DNA of 64,000 nucleotides from Phocoena phocoena (Eukaryota > Chordata > Mammalia > Artiodactyla > Phocoenidae). Under the pieces are notes generated by a model that did no database searches, had not been told where the DNA came from, and saw only the letters and a list, made by a program, of their open reading frames with translations. The stretch spans positions 59,964,639 through 60,028,638 of the forward strand of contig NC_089220.1 of assembly GCF_963924675.1 (NCBI RefSeq), read 5' to 3'. Shown here in pieces: positions 11,291-22,897 of this stretch (position 1 is the stretch's first letter; every line of letters begins with the position of its first letter). Made by a program: the position numbers and the translations under genes.

Positions 11291-13050
11291 CCTCTTCCAG
11301 ACTGTATAGGTTTGCTTTGGCAGATACAGTTCTTTACCAGTCAGCTCATTTTGGGTTTCTGGGTGTGTCTGCTGGTAATGTCTTTGGGCTGATGGGGTCT
11401 GCTGTTATGGTCTGTTTTGGGGAGGTGTGTGTCACTGGCTGTGAACAGTTGGATAAGACTGCTGACTAGGTTTCCTACCCAAGTGAGGCCATAGAACGGG
11501 TTCCACTGTTCCCTAAATTCTCTGGTCAGACTTACTAGATGGTCAGGACAGGGTACTATATTCAGTAGTAGATGGGGTTATGAATTAATGTCTCTGCACT
11601 GGCAGGGCAGCAGGCCAAACCTATGGCCTCTATAGCTCACTGTTTGGGGGCCCAAATTAGGCCTGAGTGTGCACTGAATTCCCTGATCAGGTAAGTTTTG
11701 CTCTGCAGATGAGGGAAGCCATGGGCTGTGTTCTCTGTTCAGTTCCCACTGTAAGCATGGCTATTGGATGGGCTACACAATTTCCTGTGTGCTCTGGTTA
11801 GGTTTGCTGCTTGGGCAGGCTGAAGGCTGTATTTAGCAATGAGCAGGAGTACAAATTAGATTCTCTCCCTGGCATAGTAGGAGAAGCAGCTCTAAAACTG
11901 GTAAAACTTTTGTTGTCTTAAGTCAAGCTGACATGCACCCCAAGTCTTCTGGCTGAATAGGGCCACTGGTTTTGCTCTGCAGACTGTTGGCTCTGTCTGT
12001 CATTCTCTTGGCCTGGGTGCCACTGGGCCACACAGCTTCTAGGAGTTGTTGCCAGTCCTTTTGGTCAGATGGGGCCTGAAGACACTCTCCACAGCAGATG
12101 GGGCTTTGTCTCAGCCTCTTTGCCTGGGTCAGAGGCAGGGGAGAGGGGCCACTCCAGGAGATTCTCAATTTCCCAAACAGTCTCTCTGGTTAAAAAGGGC
12201 CAGGAGCTACCCTCAGCTTGGCTATGAATTAATCCCCCTGCTTGTGTGTAGTGCAGGAAACCTCCGTACCTGGTACTGGCTTTGCTCTGGGGGGAGTCAC
12301 CTCTCCCTGCCTGCCTCTTGGCTTGAGTGCTGCTGGAGCACACAGCTCCCAGGAGTTGTCATCAGTCCTCTGGTCAGATGGGGCTGGAAGGCACTGTCAT
12401 AGTGGATAGAGCTGTGACTCAGTACTTTGCTTCGATGTGGGCAAACCAGGCTCTAGGGTCAACAAAACTCATTTGAGGATCTGAATCAGGCAGATCTGTA
12501 CCCCACTGAGTTCCCTGGTCAGACTGCACCCCCAACTTGGTTCTGCAGATGAGCAAAGCCACTGGTTGAATTTACTGTTTGGGTACTGCAGGTGTGAACT
12601 CGATCTGCCAAGTTCTGTGTGTTGGTTGTTGCAAGCCCCTCTTCCCTTCTCTGTCACAATCAGACTCACAGTGTCTGAGCCCTGCAGATTCCCCTGAAAC
12701 CCCCCATGGGGTGAGACCAGAGTAGGGGCTTCCAAAAAGTGACCCACAATGCTAGGGGAAGGTTATTGTTCTCCTTGGGTTCTGTTTGTCTGCTGGAAGA
12801 ACCAGAGGCTCAGTTGGTCCTGTGCTGTCTTGGGGGAGGAGTAACAGTGCAGCCAACATGTAGCCAATTCTCTTACCCTTCTAGTGCAATCTGTTCTCGT
12901 CTATGAAGTGCAGGGGGTGCTTCAGCTTAACCCCCATGTTTGAAGAGTCTCTCAGTAGTGTCTTGTTCTTGAATAGATGTTAGTTCTTTTTGTGAAGGGG
13001 AGTGAAGTCAGGAACACCTCATGTTGCAGTCTTGGTGATGTCACATCCTA
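11291..13050 (-). promoter_or_regulatory. 5'UTR of the old L1 with an internal 310-bp repeat
   Basis: This GC-richer block between ORF1 and the 5' end of the old L1 would have held its internal promoter. It contains an imperfect repeat with a 310-bp period. 'tttgctctgc' at 11,971 recurs at 12,281, 'cttggcctgggtgc' at 12,007 recurs at 12,317, and 'aggagttgttgccagtcc' near 12,041 recurs near 12,351. The 5' terminus reads on the minus strand as 'gtgacatcaccaagactgc'. Confidence 0.55.
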
Positions 13051-13515
13051 TGTTATTATTTTTTGAATTGAGATATAATTGACATATAATGTTGTATAAG
13101 TTTAACATGTTGTACAGTGTATTGATTTGGTACATTTATATATTGCAATATGATTACCACTGTAGCATTAGCTAATACCTCCATCACGTCACCTAATTAT
13201 CATTTCATTTTGTGGTGAAAACATTTAAGATACAGTTTCCTAGCAACTTTGAAGTATGTAATACAGTATTGTTGACTATAATCACAATGCTGTGCTTTAA
13301 ATCTCCAGAACTTACTCATTTTCTAACTGCAAGTTTGTACCCTTTGACCACCATCTCCCCAATACCCCCATCTCCTAGCCCCTGGTAACCATTATCCTAC
13401 TCTGTTTCTATGTGTTTGGCTTTTTCCACACGTAAGTGAGATCATACAGTATTTGTCTTTTTCTGTCTGACATCTCACTAAGCATAATGCTCTCAAAACC
13501 CATCCATGTTGTCGC
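13051..13515 (-). mobile_element. L1M 3' fragment (antisense)
   Basis: A second L1 3'UTR begins with T-rich sequence and 'gaattgagatataattgacatataatg'. It runs to 'gcataatgctctcaaaacccatccatgttgtcgca', then stops. It directly abuts the 5' end of the full-length L1 to its left, which suggests that element landed in this one's tail. Confidence 0.7.
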
Positions 13516-13704
13516 ATTTAGACATTGCAGATTTATTAATTTCATAATCAGGAACAGATGATGACTATTATATATATTTAAAAAGTGGAAGTTCAGAAAG
13601 TTGAGGCAAAGTAAAAATCAAGTACAAGAAGCATTGGGAAATGAGCAGAGTACACAAAATACATCCCATGAAGTAGTAGCTTTAACTAGTCCAATTAAAA
13701 GAAT

Positions 13705-13970
13705 ACCATAATATAACATTCATTGAGTTCTTTCTCCATGCTAAGACTGCTTTAAGTACTATGTAGGTGGAATTCATTTAGTTCTTCATATCACCCATGA
13801 GGAAGGTACTATTCTTTTTTTTTTTTTTTGGAAGGTACTATTCTTATAATTTTACGGGTGAGGAAACTGAGGTACAGAAAGTTTAAGTTATGCATTCAAG
13901 GTTATAGAGCTAGTAAGCAGCAGAGCTGGGCTATGAAGCAGTCTAGATCAGTCTAACCATTGTACTAGAC
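13705..13970 (-). repeat. MIR SINE (antisense), interrupted by a poly(T) insertion
   Basis: Antisense MIR: 'cattgagttctttctccatgctaagac' on the left, then 'cacccatgaggaaggtactattct', then 'gaggaaactgaggtacagaaag' and 'agctagtaagcagcagagctggg'. The core is split by the duplicated block at 13,801-13,845. Confidence 0.68.
13801..13845 (-). repeat. Bare poly(T) tract flanked by a 14-16 bp target-site duplication
   Basis: 'ggaaggtactattctt' occurs at 13,801-13,816 and again at 13,830-13,845, separated only by T residues (T-run 13,815-13,829). The host MIR needs only one copy of this word. The arrangement is what an L1-machinery insertion would leave if only the poly(A) tail was copied. Replication slippage at a T-run is the alternative. 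Confidence 0.7.
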
Positions 13971-14667
13971 TACCTTCTTACAGGATGAGCTCTACGTGAG
14001 TCATGTAAGATAAAAGCAAATAAATTTCTTAGGATAGGCACAACAATTCTTGATGCTAAGACAAGAAATACATTCCTCCTGAATGGCCTCATGAAAGTGA
14101 CACTTCTCAATTTAATGATGAACATCCTCAACAATATCCAAGCAGACACACTGATAAGTTTCATAGAACTGCTTATTATAGTGCTCTCTCAATGTGAGTC
14201 TGTGGCCTTGCATTACAGCACAATTTATTAAAAGCCTTTATGTCCTAAAAGAGCCCATAAGTGGAGAGTGAACTGAATTGATTAATGGAGGAACACTGAC
14301 ACAACGAAAAATCTTTAAAATAATTCTCTTTTGTACTGAAACATCTTTAAAATAATTTAGAGGAATCAAAGAATGATTGGGGGCTTTGCCACAAACTTGA
14401 AACTCAAACAGGACTTCTGAAGGAGTAAGAAATCTCAAACACAAGAATAAGATCACAATTAGTAGGAAGGACTGTTTGTGTTGGGACAAAATGGCCTGAT
14501 AGTTATGCATATGCCTTGCTCTGCTGGATGCAAACTGCCCTGGGAAGGGTGTGGTCTGGGGAGAAGCAACTCTCTCCAGCTGAGGCCGATCCTGAAGGAG
14601 CTGACACCTGGAGGCTGTCTGCTGACTGTGTTTCCCACAACTGGGCATACAGTCTTTCCTTAAAAGG
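13971..14667. other. No gene or clear repeat recognised
   Basis: Contains overlapping open frames of up to 146 codons on the minus strand (14,238-14,678) without recognisable motifs. The 14,500-14,660 part is GC-richer than its surroundings and may be an old LTR-type remnant, but I cannot assign it. Confidence 0.4.
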
Positions 14668-15205
14668 GGATGTGGCACATATATACAATGGAATATTACT
14701 CAACCATAAAAAGAAACGAAATTGAGTTATTTGTAGTGAGGTGGATGGACCTAGAGTCTGTCATACAGAGTGAAGTAAGTCAGAAAAAGAAAAACAAATA
14801 CCGTATGCTAACACATATATATGGAATCTAAGAAAAAAAAAAAAGGTCCTAAAGAACCTAGGAGTAAGATGGGAATAAAGACACAGACCTACTAGAGCAT
14901 GGACTTGAGGATATGGGGAGGGGGAAGGGTAAGCTGTGACAAAGTGAGAGAGTGGCATGGACATATATACACTACCAAACGTAAAATAGATAGCTAGTGG
15001 GAAGTAGCTGCATAACACAAGGAGATCAGCTAGGTGATTTGTGACCACCTAGAGGGGTGGGATAGGGAGAGTGGGAGGGAGGGAGATGCAAGAGGGAAGA
15101 GATATGGGAACATATGTATATGTATAACTGATTCACTTTGTTATAAAGCAGAAACTAATACACCATTGTAAAGCAATTATACTCCAATAAAGATGTTAAA
15201 AAAAA
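14668..15205 (+). mobile_element. L1 3' end, sense, with poly(A) signal and short tail
   Basis: Starts inside the ORF2 C-terminus ('gatgtggcacatatatacaatgg'), passes the stop and 3'UTR, and ends 'attatactccaataaagatgttaaaaaaaa' with AATAAA at about 15,185. The flanks 'aaaaggggatgtgg' at 14,662 and 'aaaaggggggatgtgg' at 15,202 suggest a TSD, but part of that word is also native L1 sequence. This is the only young L1 wholly on the plus strand in the window. Confidence 0.85.
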
Positions 15206-15504
15206 GGGGGGATGTGGGTAATACATCTCTGTCCCTATAAAAATATGATAAAGAATTCTCTGGACTATTTATAAGAGATAGTAGAACATTAGATTTTTGT
15301 GTAAGTTTCAGATCTGAGGTAGGAAGTGACCTTGAGAAATTTGGGCCTTACTATGCCTGTTGTATAACTGTAGCCAATAATAACCTATTACTTTAATCTC
15401 TTGACACATATGTTGGGAGTCGGTGGCTGTTCATACTGAATGAAGAATCCTGATTGTTGTGGGTATGTAACAGCATGTGGTCAGTCTGGTGGGATTAGTG
15501 GCTG

Positions 15505-15987
15505 TTTTAGTCTGCTCGGCTTCTGTAACAAAATACCATAGATTGAGTGCCTTAAACAACAGAAACTTCTTAGAATTCTAGACGTTGAGAAGTCCAAGAA
15601 CAAGACGCTGGAGAGAGAGTTTTCATTCTGAGGCTTCTTCTGTTGGCCTATATGTAGCTGTGTTATCGTGCTGTGTGCTGAAGTGGTCTTTCCTCAAAAC
15701 ATGTGCATGGTGCATGGAGGAGGGGGGAGAGAGAGAGGCAGGGGAGGGAAGGGAAGGGAAGGGGAAAGAGAGAGAGAGAAAGAAAGAAAGAATATGAATG
15801 AGAATGAGGGATCCCTTCCTTCCTCTTCTTTTAAGGCTACCAGGTCTATTGAATTAGAGCCCCACCCTTATGATATCATTTAACCTTAATTATCTCCTAA
15901 ATACAGTCCTATCTCCAAATATAGTCACACTGGAGGTTAGGGCTTTGACATATGAATGTTGGAGAGATACAATTCAATCCATAACAG
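15505..15987 (-). mobile_element. MaLR-type LTR (MLT1/MST-like), antisense
   Basis: The left edge reads 'gttttagtctgctcggcttctgtaacaaaataccatag'. The right edge reads 'tgacatatgaatgttggagagatacaattcaatccataacag'. Both are the reverse complement of a MaLR LTR. The internal 'gccccaccc' and 'aattatctcctaaa' words fit. It is a solo LTR with no internal region beside it. Confidence 0.7.
15716..15795. repeat. GA-rich low-complexity tract inside the MaLR LTR
   Basis: A run of GGA, GGGA and GA units (for example 'gggaagggaagggaagggg', then 'agagagagaaagaaagaaag'). It is almost purely purine on the plus strand, so it could form triplex-type DNA and is likely length-variable. Confidence 0.85.
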
Positions 15988-16010
15988 TTGGTAAGCAGTT
16001 GGGCAACAAT

Positions 16011-16227
16011 GCTTACAGCAGAGGTAAGCAAACTGTAGCCCATGAGCCAAATCCAGCCGGTGGCCCATTTTTGTATGGCCCATGAGCAAAGAATGTTTTC
16101 TTATATTCCTAAATAATTCTAAACAAAAACTCAAAGAATATGTGACACACTATATGGGGCCCACAAAGCCTAAAATATTTACTCTTTGACCCTTTACAGA
16201 AAAAGTTTGCCAATACCTGGCTTAGAA
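16011..16227. mobile_element. MER5A-like hAT-Charlie MITE with imperfect 8-bp TSD
   Basis: Terminal inverted repeats are visible: 'cagaggtaagcaaactg' from 16,019 and 'agtttgccaatacctg' ending at 16,219. The flanks 'gcttacag' (16,011-16,018) and 'gcttagaa' (16,220-16,227) share their first five bases, as expected of an old 8-bp hAT duplication. The interior 'aagcctaaaatatttactctttgaccc' is characteristic. Confidence 0.82.
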
Positions 16228-19000
16228 TCAGGATCAGACTTAGTTTCAGGTAAATATTCTGAACCCAGTTTCTGTAGCTCAGAAAAAGAGGATTAGAAAT
16301 TATGTTTATTACACTCCTTAGGAGGAAGGGATTAGTCTGCTTATTAGTTGGGGCAGGAGATATTTCTTAAATGGACAATCAGAGTGAGAGGACCAACCCA
16401 GATGAGGCCTCTTGAGTTGGATTCCTAGTCACTTTGGGCTTTTTGTTCTCTCTGTTCTGGAGAATGATGGCACATGCACCTGGTCAACAATGGGTGAGCA
16501 ACATGCAGCCTATTGTGAGTAGTGATGGAGATGCCTTGGAAGGTCTGGTTAGGGAGAGCACCTAAACCAAGTTAGGTGCCCAGGATATTGGTAATATGAG
16601 TGACAGGAATATCAAAGAATGATGGAAGTATAGATGATACTAGAGTAGATGGTCTAGGTGATGGTCTAGTTGGGTGACCACAATGAAAGAAGGAGGTCAT
16701 GTGATGAGAAACTTGATTGTATTGTGGCGGATAAATTTAGAAACCCAGATATATCTGAGTGCTTTGGGATGGTCTATTTTGGTGAAATTTTACTTTGTTC
16801 CTTTGAGGCAGTCAGAAGTTACTGGAAAATTATAGGCTATTCACACTCAAAGGGCTTTACTCTGTTGGCCTCACATGGTCAGTGCAACCACCAGGTAGGA
16901 TGTCTGGTCTCTAACATCTTGCTATCCTAGAATCCATAAGTAAATACTTAAAGGCTAATTGGGAGTCTCTAATGAAGAAAAAGAATAACAATCCAAATGA
17001 TGAGATAAGATAATCTCTGACTTATTGTACAGTTGTAGGCTATGAAATCAAGGATAAATTCATCTGTAAATTCCAGGCACACTCAACAGGGTTTAAGAAA
17101 GATATACTTTCAGATCTAGTATGTTTAAAATACATTCCTTTAAAAATTTCAATTATAGCTTCTGTTTTTCTTTAGGTTATTTTATTAAGACAACCAAGAA
17201 TTTGAGACCATGACTACAGCTCAGCTGAACAAGAACTTCAGTCCTGTAAAATGTTATTTGCTTCATGGTAGAATGCTGCTGATACTGCTTTGAGTTTATA
17301 TCAGCTTCACTGAACTTAACTTGTTTAAGCAGAAAGGATCCTGCTGAAATCCCTGTTGCTTGACAACCCCATAAATGCATGCTGGGTATTGACTGTTCCT
17401 TTAGAAAGAACTCCTTAGTTGATCATTTGGTTCAGCGACGTGTGTTATAATTTTTTTTCTCTCCTCATGCCTTATTACCCAGTTAAAATACTTTTATTAG
17501 AACAGAGAACTGTGTACATTTTGTTCTTGGGTTTTTACTCAGCAAGACTCACTATTTCCTCTTAGAGGAGATTTCACATTAAGGAAAATGAAAATGAGTA
17601 TGACGTTTTATTTTATTTAGTTCTTGGTTGATACTTTCTACCAACTGAGTTTCAAGGGCATTCACCCAAAACTTACGCATTTATACATTAGCTATGTGAA
17701 AGTGTAGGTGCCAGAAAAGAATCCAACATAAGCTTTCAAAATAGGGGAAAATTTACTGAGTATTAAAGGTCATCTAGCTTCCTGAAGAGTTGTATAGAAA
17801 AGGTCAGCTCCTGTATGAAGCAGGGTGTAGAGGTGCATGAAGTTGTCCATGTTTCACCTTTAAATCCTCTACAAGGATGGCAGACAGTAGAAAATATTAA
17901 GGCAAAAGACAAAATAATATATGATGTCTTGAATGTTTTGCCAGAAGTGTAGACTTCTCTCTGCTTGTTGAGGATAATAGGACTGGAAGGAAAGCTTCTG
18001 TTACTGGGCTGTGGTCAACCATGGAGGAAGAGGATGATTCAGTGCTCACAACTGATGCTGTCATGCATCCTCTGTTGTTTTCTTAGAACTAAAAACAAGA
18101 GAATGGCAAGTTATGAGTTCTCAAACAAACAAAATCACAGGAGATTAAAGATTTATCATTAGCAGAGATACGTGCCCAGGGATTTAAAAAAAATAAAGTA
18201 TAATTTTAAAAGATTGTATCTTATGTTGGCTCAGATACATTTTTGGTTAATTTTTTTTTATATATAAGTAACTCTCAATTGTGTATGATAATGGGGTCAG
18301 GGGAAACATGGGAAACAAATCCAAAGACAGGAAATTCTCAGTTCTTAATGGAGCCCATGATCCTGTATCCTCCAGCATAAACATGTGACTCTGAGCTGCT
18401 GATAGCTGTGTCTCATTTCTTTTCTACTTCTTTGTTCATTCCCTGTTAGAGATAGTGGTGGATAATAAAATAACCAGAAGACTAGGGACAGAGGGCTAGA
18501 TAATTAATCAGTTAACTGGGTAACCATTCCTTAAAATTTGATGATTCATTCTGCAGTGAAATACTGCATTTTAAATACTGACTATTCATTTTATAAATTA
18601 TAAAGTAGTTTTAGATCCTAACCCAGTCTTTATTTTCTAGAGCAACTTTGTACTTGGACAATACAAACTCTTAGTTTTACCCAAGGAGAGGCTATTGTCT
18701 CAAATCATATAATACATTTCATGAAAGTAGAGATTAATTTTAGATTGCTAAAGGAAAAAATCTAGTGCCATTTTCCCCATCCATTGGTGCAAAACAGTAT
18801 TTATTGAGGCATTTTCTGTGTACTAATGCATTACAGAAGAGTTAATGAATTTGAATGTCTACCATGATGGACCTGCAGAAGAGAACCTGCCAGCCCCTGT
18901 GTGGGTTTTGCATTTAACAATAAAAAAGGAAGGAGTGATTATTATGTCTAAATCTTTGTGGAATTTAAATAATAAGGATTATTATCAATTATTAGTATTA
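16228..19000. other. About 2.8 kb without recognisable gene or repeat
   Basis: Ordinary AT-rich sequence with no long frames, no transposon termini and no simple repeats longer than about 10 units. It could contain conserved non-coding elements, which cannot be judged from one sequence. Confidence 0.45.
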
Positions 19001-19004
19001 CTTC

Positions 19005-19095
19005 AAAGTTGGTTCTAGACTCTTCATCATGACCTTTAAGGTCCTTCAATATCTCATCCTTATTTTCCAGATCATGAGAACATATCTGCTACCAC
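19005..19095 (+). repeat. Possible L2 fragment (sense)
   Basis: 'ctagactcttcatcatgacctttaaggtccttcaatatctcatcc' resembles the sense L2 3' region. It is short and diverged. The rest up to 19,775 is unassigned, including a 109-codon minus-strand frame with no motif. Confidence 0.35.
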
Positions 19096-19779
19096 CTTCA
19101 TTTGAGTTTTGTCAATTTTAGTTGAGATTCTGCTGGAAGGAAGTGACTTCTGGGGTTCCTGGTACTCAGAATATAGAATAGGGCACCAACTTAATGATTG
19201 TGTGTGCTTGACATAGGGGATTTGAAACTCCATGTTGAATGAAAAGAACTGCACTGAATGAACTTTGTTAGTAACTGCTCCTACCCATTTTGGTAGGATT
19301 ACAATTATGGGTTCTGGGTCCTTTTGAGCTAGTGTCTCCAGGATTTGAATCTTGAATATACTAAACTGAATTTCTAGTCTCTGATGAAATAGTGAATACA
19401 AACTAGAGTCAATTTACATGAGACTGTCCACAGAGAATGTGTTGTTATTCTGCAAAAGAATCATACCTGCCTTAACATCAAAAGTATTTTCTCTAACTGT
19501 GGCTGTCATGATTTTGGAGTAAAGATTAAAAAATGGAAGTTAAATGGATATAAGTTCTCAAATCTTTAAGCGTCAGCTACCTCTACTGAGCCTACACTCC
19601 CATTTCAAGATATTGAGGCAGGGAATTCAACTGCCACAAACTCATAGTAATACTCCTTCAACATTTATAGTCCTTGGCATTTACTCCAAGTGCCAGTTAG
19701 GACATCTTAATTGGCATTATTTTGGTTTCCAGATTAAAGAGGAGGTAATTAGGAAATTTCCCCCAGACTTTTAATTTTT

Positions 19780-20440
19780 CTATCAGAAAACACATACAAA
19801 AGTGGAAAGAATAGTATAATGAACCCCCATGTACATCTTATCCGGTTAAAACAATATTAAACCCATGAGTGATTTTGTCTCATCAAGTCCCCATCCTGAG
19901 TTATTTTGAAGAAAATCTCAGACATAAATTAATTTCATTTTAAAGCAATTCAGTATGTATATCTAAAGACCCCTTTCTCTTTTATATTAAAAGGAAGTGA
20001 CAGGTTATAAGTTTTTAAATATAACCCAAGAAAATGTGTACCATTAACATATATTTTAACTTTTATTGTATAAATACACATTAGTGGGATTGCTGAGTTT
20101 TATAGTTAGTGTATATGTAACTTTATAAGAAACTGACAAACTCTTTTTCAAGTGGATGTACCATTTTGCATTCCCACCAGCAAAGTTGAAGAGTTCCATT
20201 TTCTCCATATCTAGTTCAACACCTGGTGTGATCAGTCTTTTTAATTTTAGTCATTCTAGTGAGTGTGTAGTTTACATCTCATTGTAGATATAATTTATCT
20301 TTCTCTAATGAATAATCACGTTGGATGTCTTATATTCCACTTATATATCTACTTGGTAAAGTATCTGCTAAAATCTTTTGCTAATTTTTATCAGCGTGTT
20401 TGATTCTTGTTGTTGAATTGGAATACTTAAAAAACAAACA
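19780..20440 (-). mobile_element. Old L1M fragment (antisense)
   Basis: Antisense L1 3'UTR of the older type ('aaaagtggaaagaatagtataatgaaccccc', 'aaaatctcagacataaatta'). It is followed by ORF2 C-terminal text in reverse ('attagtgggattgctgagttt', 'ttttgcattcccaccagcaaag', 'ccattttctccatatc'). Many indels. Confidence 0.65.
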
Positions 20441-20460
20441 AACATATTCTGGATATGTTT

Positions 20461-20589
20461 ATTATCCAGATATATTAAACTTAAAAGTTATATATATTAT
20501 TAAATATATATATTTAATAATATAATATAATATATATATAATATAATAATTATATATATATATTATCCAGATATATTAAACTTAAAAGT
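20461..20589. repeat. AT-rich expansion flanked by a perfect 28-bp direct repeat
   Basis: A 28-bp word starting 'attatccagatatattaaac' at 20,461-20,488 recurs exactly at 20,562-20,589. The 73 bp between them are almost pure A/T, with TA and TAAT runs that are largely self-complementary. Confidence 0.8.
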
Positions 20590-20990
20590 AAGTATATTAA
20601 AACTTACCCTTTATTAGAGGTAAGTTTTTTCCTCTTACTTATTTATGTTTAAATTGAGGTATAGTTGACATATAACATTATGTTAGTCTCAAGTGTACAA
20701 CATAATGATTCTATATTTGTATATATTTCAAGATGATCACAATAATTCTAGTTAATATCTGTCATCATACATAGTTATAAATATTTTTCTCGTGATGAAA
20801 ACTTTTAAGATATATTCTCTTAGCAACTTTCAGATATACAATACAGTATTATTAACTATCATCACCATGCTGTACATGACATCCTCATGACTTATTTTAT
20901 AACTGGAAACTTGCACCTTTTGACCCCCCTTCACCCATTTGCCCCCCCACCCCCACCTCTGGCAGCCACTGATTTGTTCTTTATGAGCCC

Positions 20991-21322
20991 AGCTTTTTTT
21001 TTAAAGAAGATGTTGGGGGTAGGAGTTTATTAATTTTTTTATTTCTGCTGTGTTGGGTCTTAGTTTCTGTGCGAGGGCTTTCTCTAGTTGTGGCAACCGG
21101 GGGCAACGCTTCATCGCAGTGCGCGGGCCTCTCACTATCGTGGCCTCTCTTGTTGCGGAGCACAGGCTCCAGACGCGCAGGCTCAGTAGTTGTGGCTCAC
21201 GGGCCTAGTTGCTCCACGGCATGTGTGATCCTCCCAGACCAGGGCTCGAACCCATGTCCCCTGCATTAGCAGGCAGATTCTCAACCACTGTGCCACCAGG
21301 GAAGCCCGTAGCTTTTTTTAAA
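20991..21322 (-). mobile_element. CHR-type SINE, long subtype (about 305 bp), with TSD
   Basis: The flanks 'agctttttttttaaa' (20,991) and 'agctttttttaaa' (21,310) are the TSD. The SINE body is 21,006-21,309. Its head on the minus strand is 'gggcttccctggtggca', with the B-box-like 'gggctcgaaccc' at about 21,243. The long subtype carries extra 3' sequence ('tttctctagttgtggcaacc', 'atttctgctgtgttggg'), unlike the 200-bp copies. Confidence 0.9.
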
Positions 21323-22897
21323 ATTCCATATATAAGTGATATCATGTAGTATTTGTCTTTCTCTGTCTTATTTCATTGAGCATGATGCCATTAAGGTCCA
21401 TCCATGTTGTAATAAATTACAAGATTTCCTTCTTTTTTCATGGCTGAATAATATCCCATTGTATGTATATACCACATTTTCTTTATCCGTTTAACTGTCA
21501 GTGGACACTTAGGCTATTTCCATGTCTTGACTATTGTAAATAATGCTGCAGTGAACATGGGATGCATTATCTGTTTGAATTAGTGTTTTCATTTTCTTTG
21601 GACAAATACCCAGAGGTGGAATTGCTGAGTCATAGGATGGTTCTATTTTTAGTTTTCTGAGGAATCTTGATACTGTTTCCACAGTGGTTGCACCAATTTA
21701 CATTCCCACTAAAAAGGTAGAAAAATAAGGGTTCCCTTTTCTCCACACCCTCACCAGCACTTGTTATTTCTTGTCTTTTTGATAATAGCCATTCTGACAG
21801 GTGTGAGTTGATATCTTATTGGGGTTTTGATCTGCACTTCCCGGATGATTAGTGATGTTGAACATCTTTTCTTGTAGCTGTTGGCCATCTATCTGTCTTC
21901 TTTGGAAAAATGTTCAGATGCTCTGCCCATTTTTAAACCAAATTGTTTGTTTTGCTATTGAATTGTTGCGTTCTTTATGTATTTTGAATATTAGCCCTAA
22001 TCAGATATATGATTTCCAAATATTTTCTCCCTTTCAGTAGGTTGCCTTTTTACTTGTTGGTGGTTTTCTTTGCTGTGCAAAAACTTTTTAGTTTTGTATA
22101 GTCCTGCTTGTTTATTCCTACTTTTGTTGCCCTTGCTTTTAGTGTCAAATCCAAAAAAATCATTGCCAAGACCTATGCCAAGGAGCTTATTGTCTGTGTT
22201 TTCTTCTAGAAATTTTATGATTTCATGTCCTATGTCCAAGTCTTTAATCCATTTTGAGTTAATATTTTTTTATGGTGTAAGATACTGATCCAGTTTCATT
22301 CTTTTGCATGTGGCTGTCCAGTTTTCCCAGCACCATTTATTGAAAAGACTGTCTTCTCTGATTGTATATCCTTGACTCCTTTGTCATAAATTTTGTGTGA
22401 GTTTATATGTGTGGGTTTATTTCTGGGCTGTCTGTTCTATTCCATTGATCTATGTGTCTGTCTTTATGCCACTATCATACTGTTTTATTTCTATAGCTTT
22501 GTAATATAGTTTGAAATCAAGGAGCATGGTACTTCTAGCCTTGTTCTTTCTCAAGATTGCTTTGGCTATTCAGGGTCTTCTGTGGTTCAACACAAATTTT
22601 AGGTTTGTTTGTTCTGTTTCTGTGAAAAATACCATGGGTATTTTGATAGGGAATGGATTGCATCTGTAGATGGCTTTGTGTAGCATGGACATTTAAAAAT
22701 ATTATTTCTTTAACCCATGAGCATGGAATATTTTTCCATTTATTTGTGTCTTCTTCATTTTCTTTCATAATGTCTTATAGCTTTCAGTGTATAGGTCTTT
22801 CACCTCCTTGGTTAAATTTATTCCTAGGTATTTTATTTTTCTTGATGAAATTGTAAGTGGGATTGTTTTCTTCATTTATCTTTCTGATAGTTTATTA

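Larger units (their letters stand above)
3385..13050 (-). mobile_element. Old, essentially full-length L1 (L1MA-like), minus strand, with four nested insertions
   Basis: The 3'UTR starts near 3398 ('ccagttttattgagag'). ORF2 follows in reverse to about 9.9 kb, then ORF1-like sequence at 10.5-11.3 kb and a GC-richer 5'UTR to about 13,046. Removing the insertions (4046-4620, 6051-7124, 7289-7842, 9990-10203) leaves roughly 7.2 kb, the length expected of a complete L1. Sequence resumes in register after each insertion. For example, the poly(T)-flanked word 'ctctaacag' is followed by 'ggtagagttg' only after the inserted L1. Both ORFs carry many stops and frameshifts, so the element is dead. A possible TSD is 'tgttattttttcc' at 3385 against 'tgttattattttttg' at 13,051. 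Confidence 0.75.

Noticed and set aside
14238..14678. 146-codon minus-strand frame
   Set aside because: Overlaps unassigned sequence and partly the L1 start. No motif, and several equally long frames overlap on both strands.
14668..15210. Firm TSD claim for the plus-strand L1
   Set aside because: The matching word overlaps native L1 sequence ('gatgtgg'), so the duplication cannot be told from the element itself.
19072..19401. 109-codon open frame on the minus strand, considered as an ERV or gene exon
   Set aside because: I could not match it to any retroviral or cellular domain, and no flanking LTR or splice-site pattern was convincing.
21230..21309. tRNA-gene-like box B sequences, here and in the other CHR SINEs
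   Set aside because: They sit in SINE heads with tails and TSDs. No complete cloverleaf with an anticodon arm was seen.
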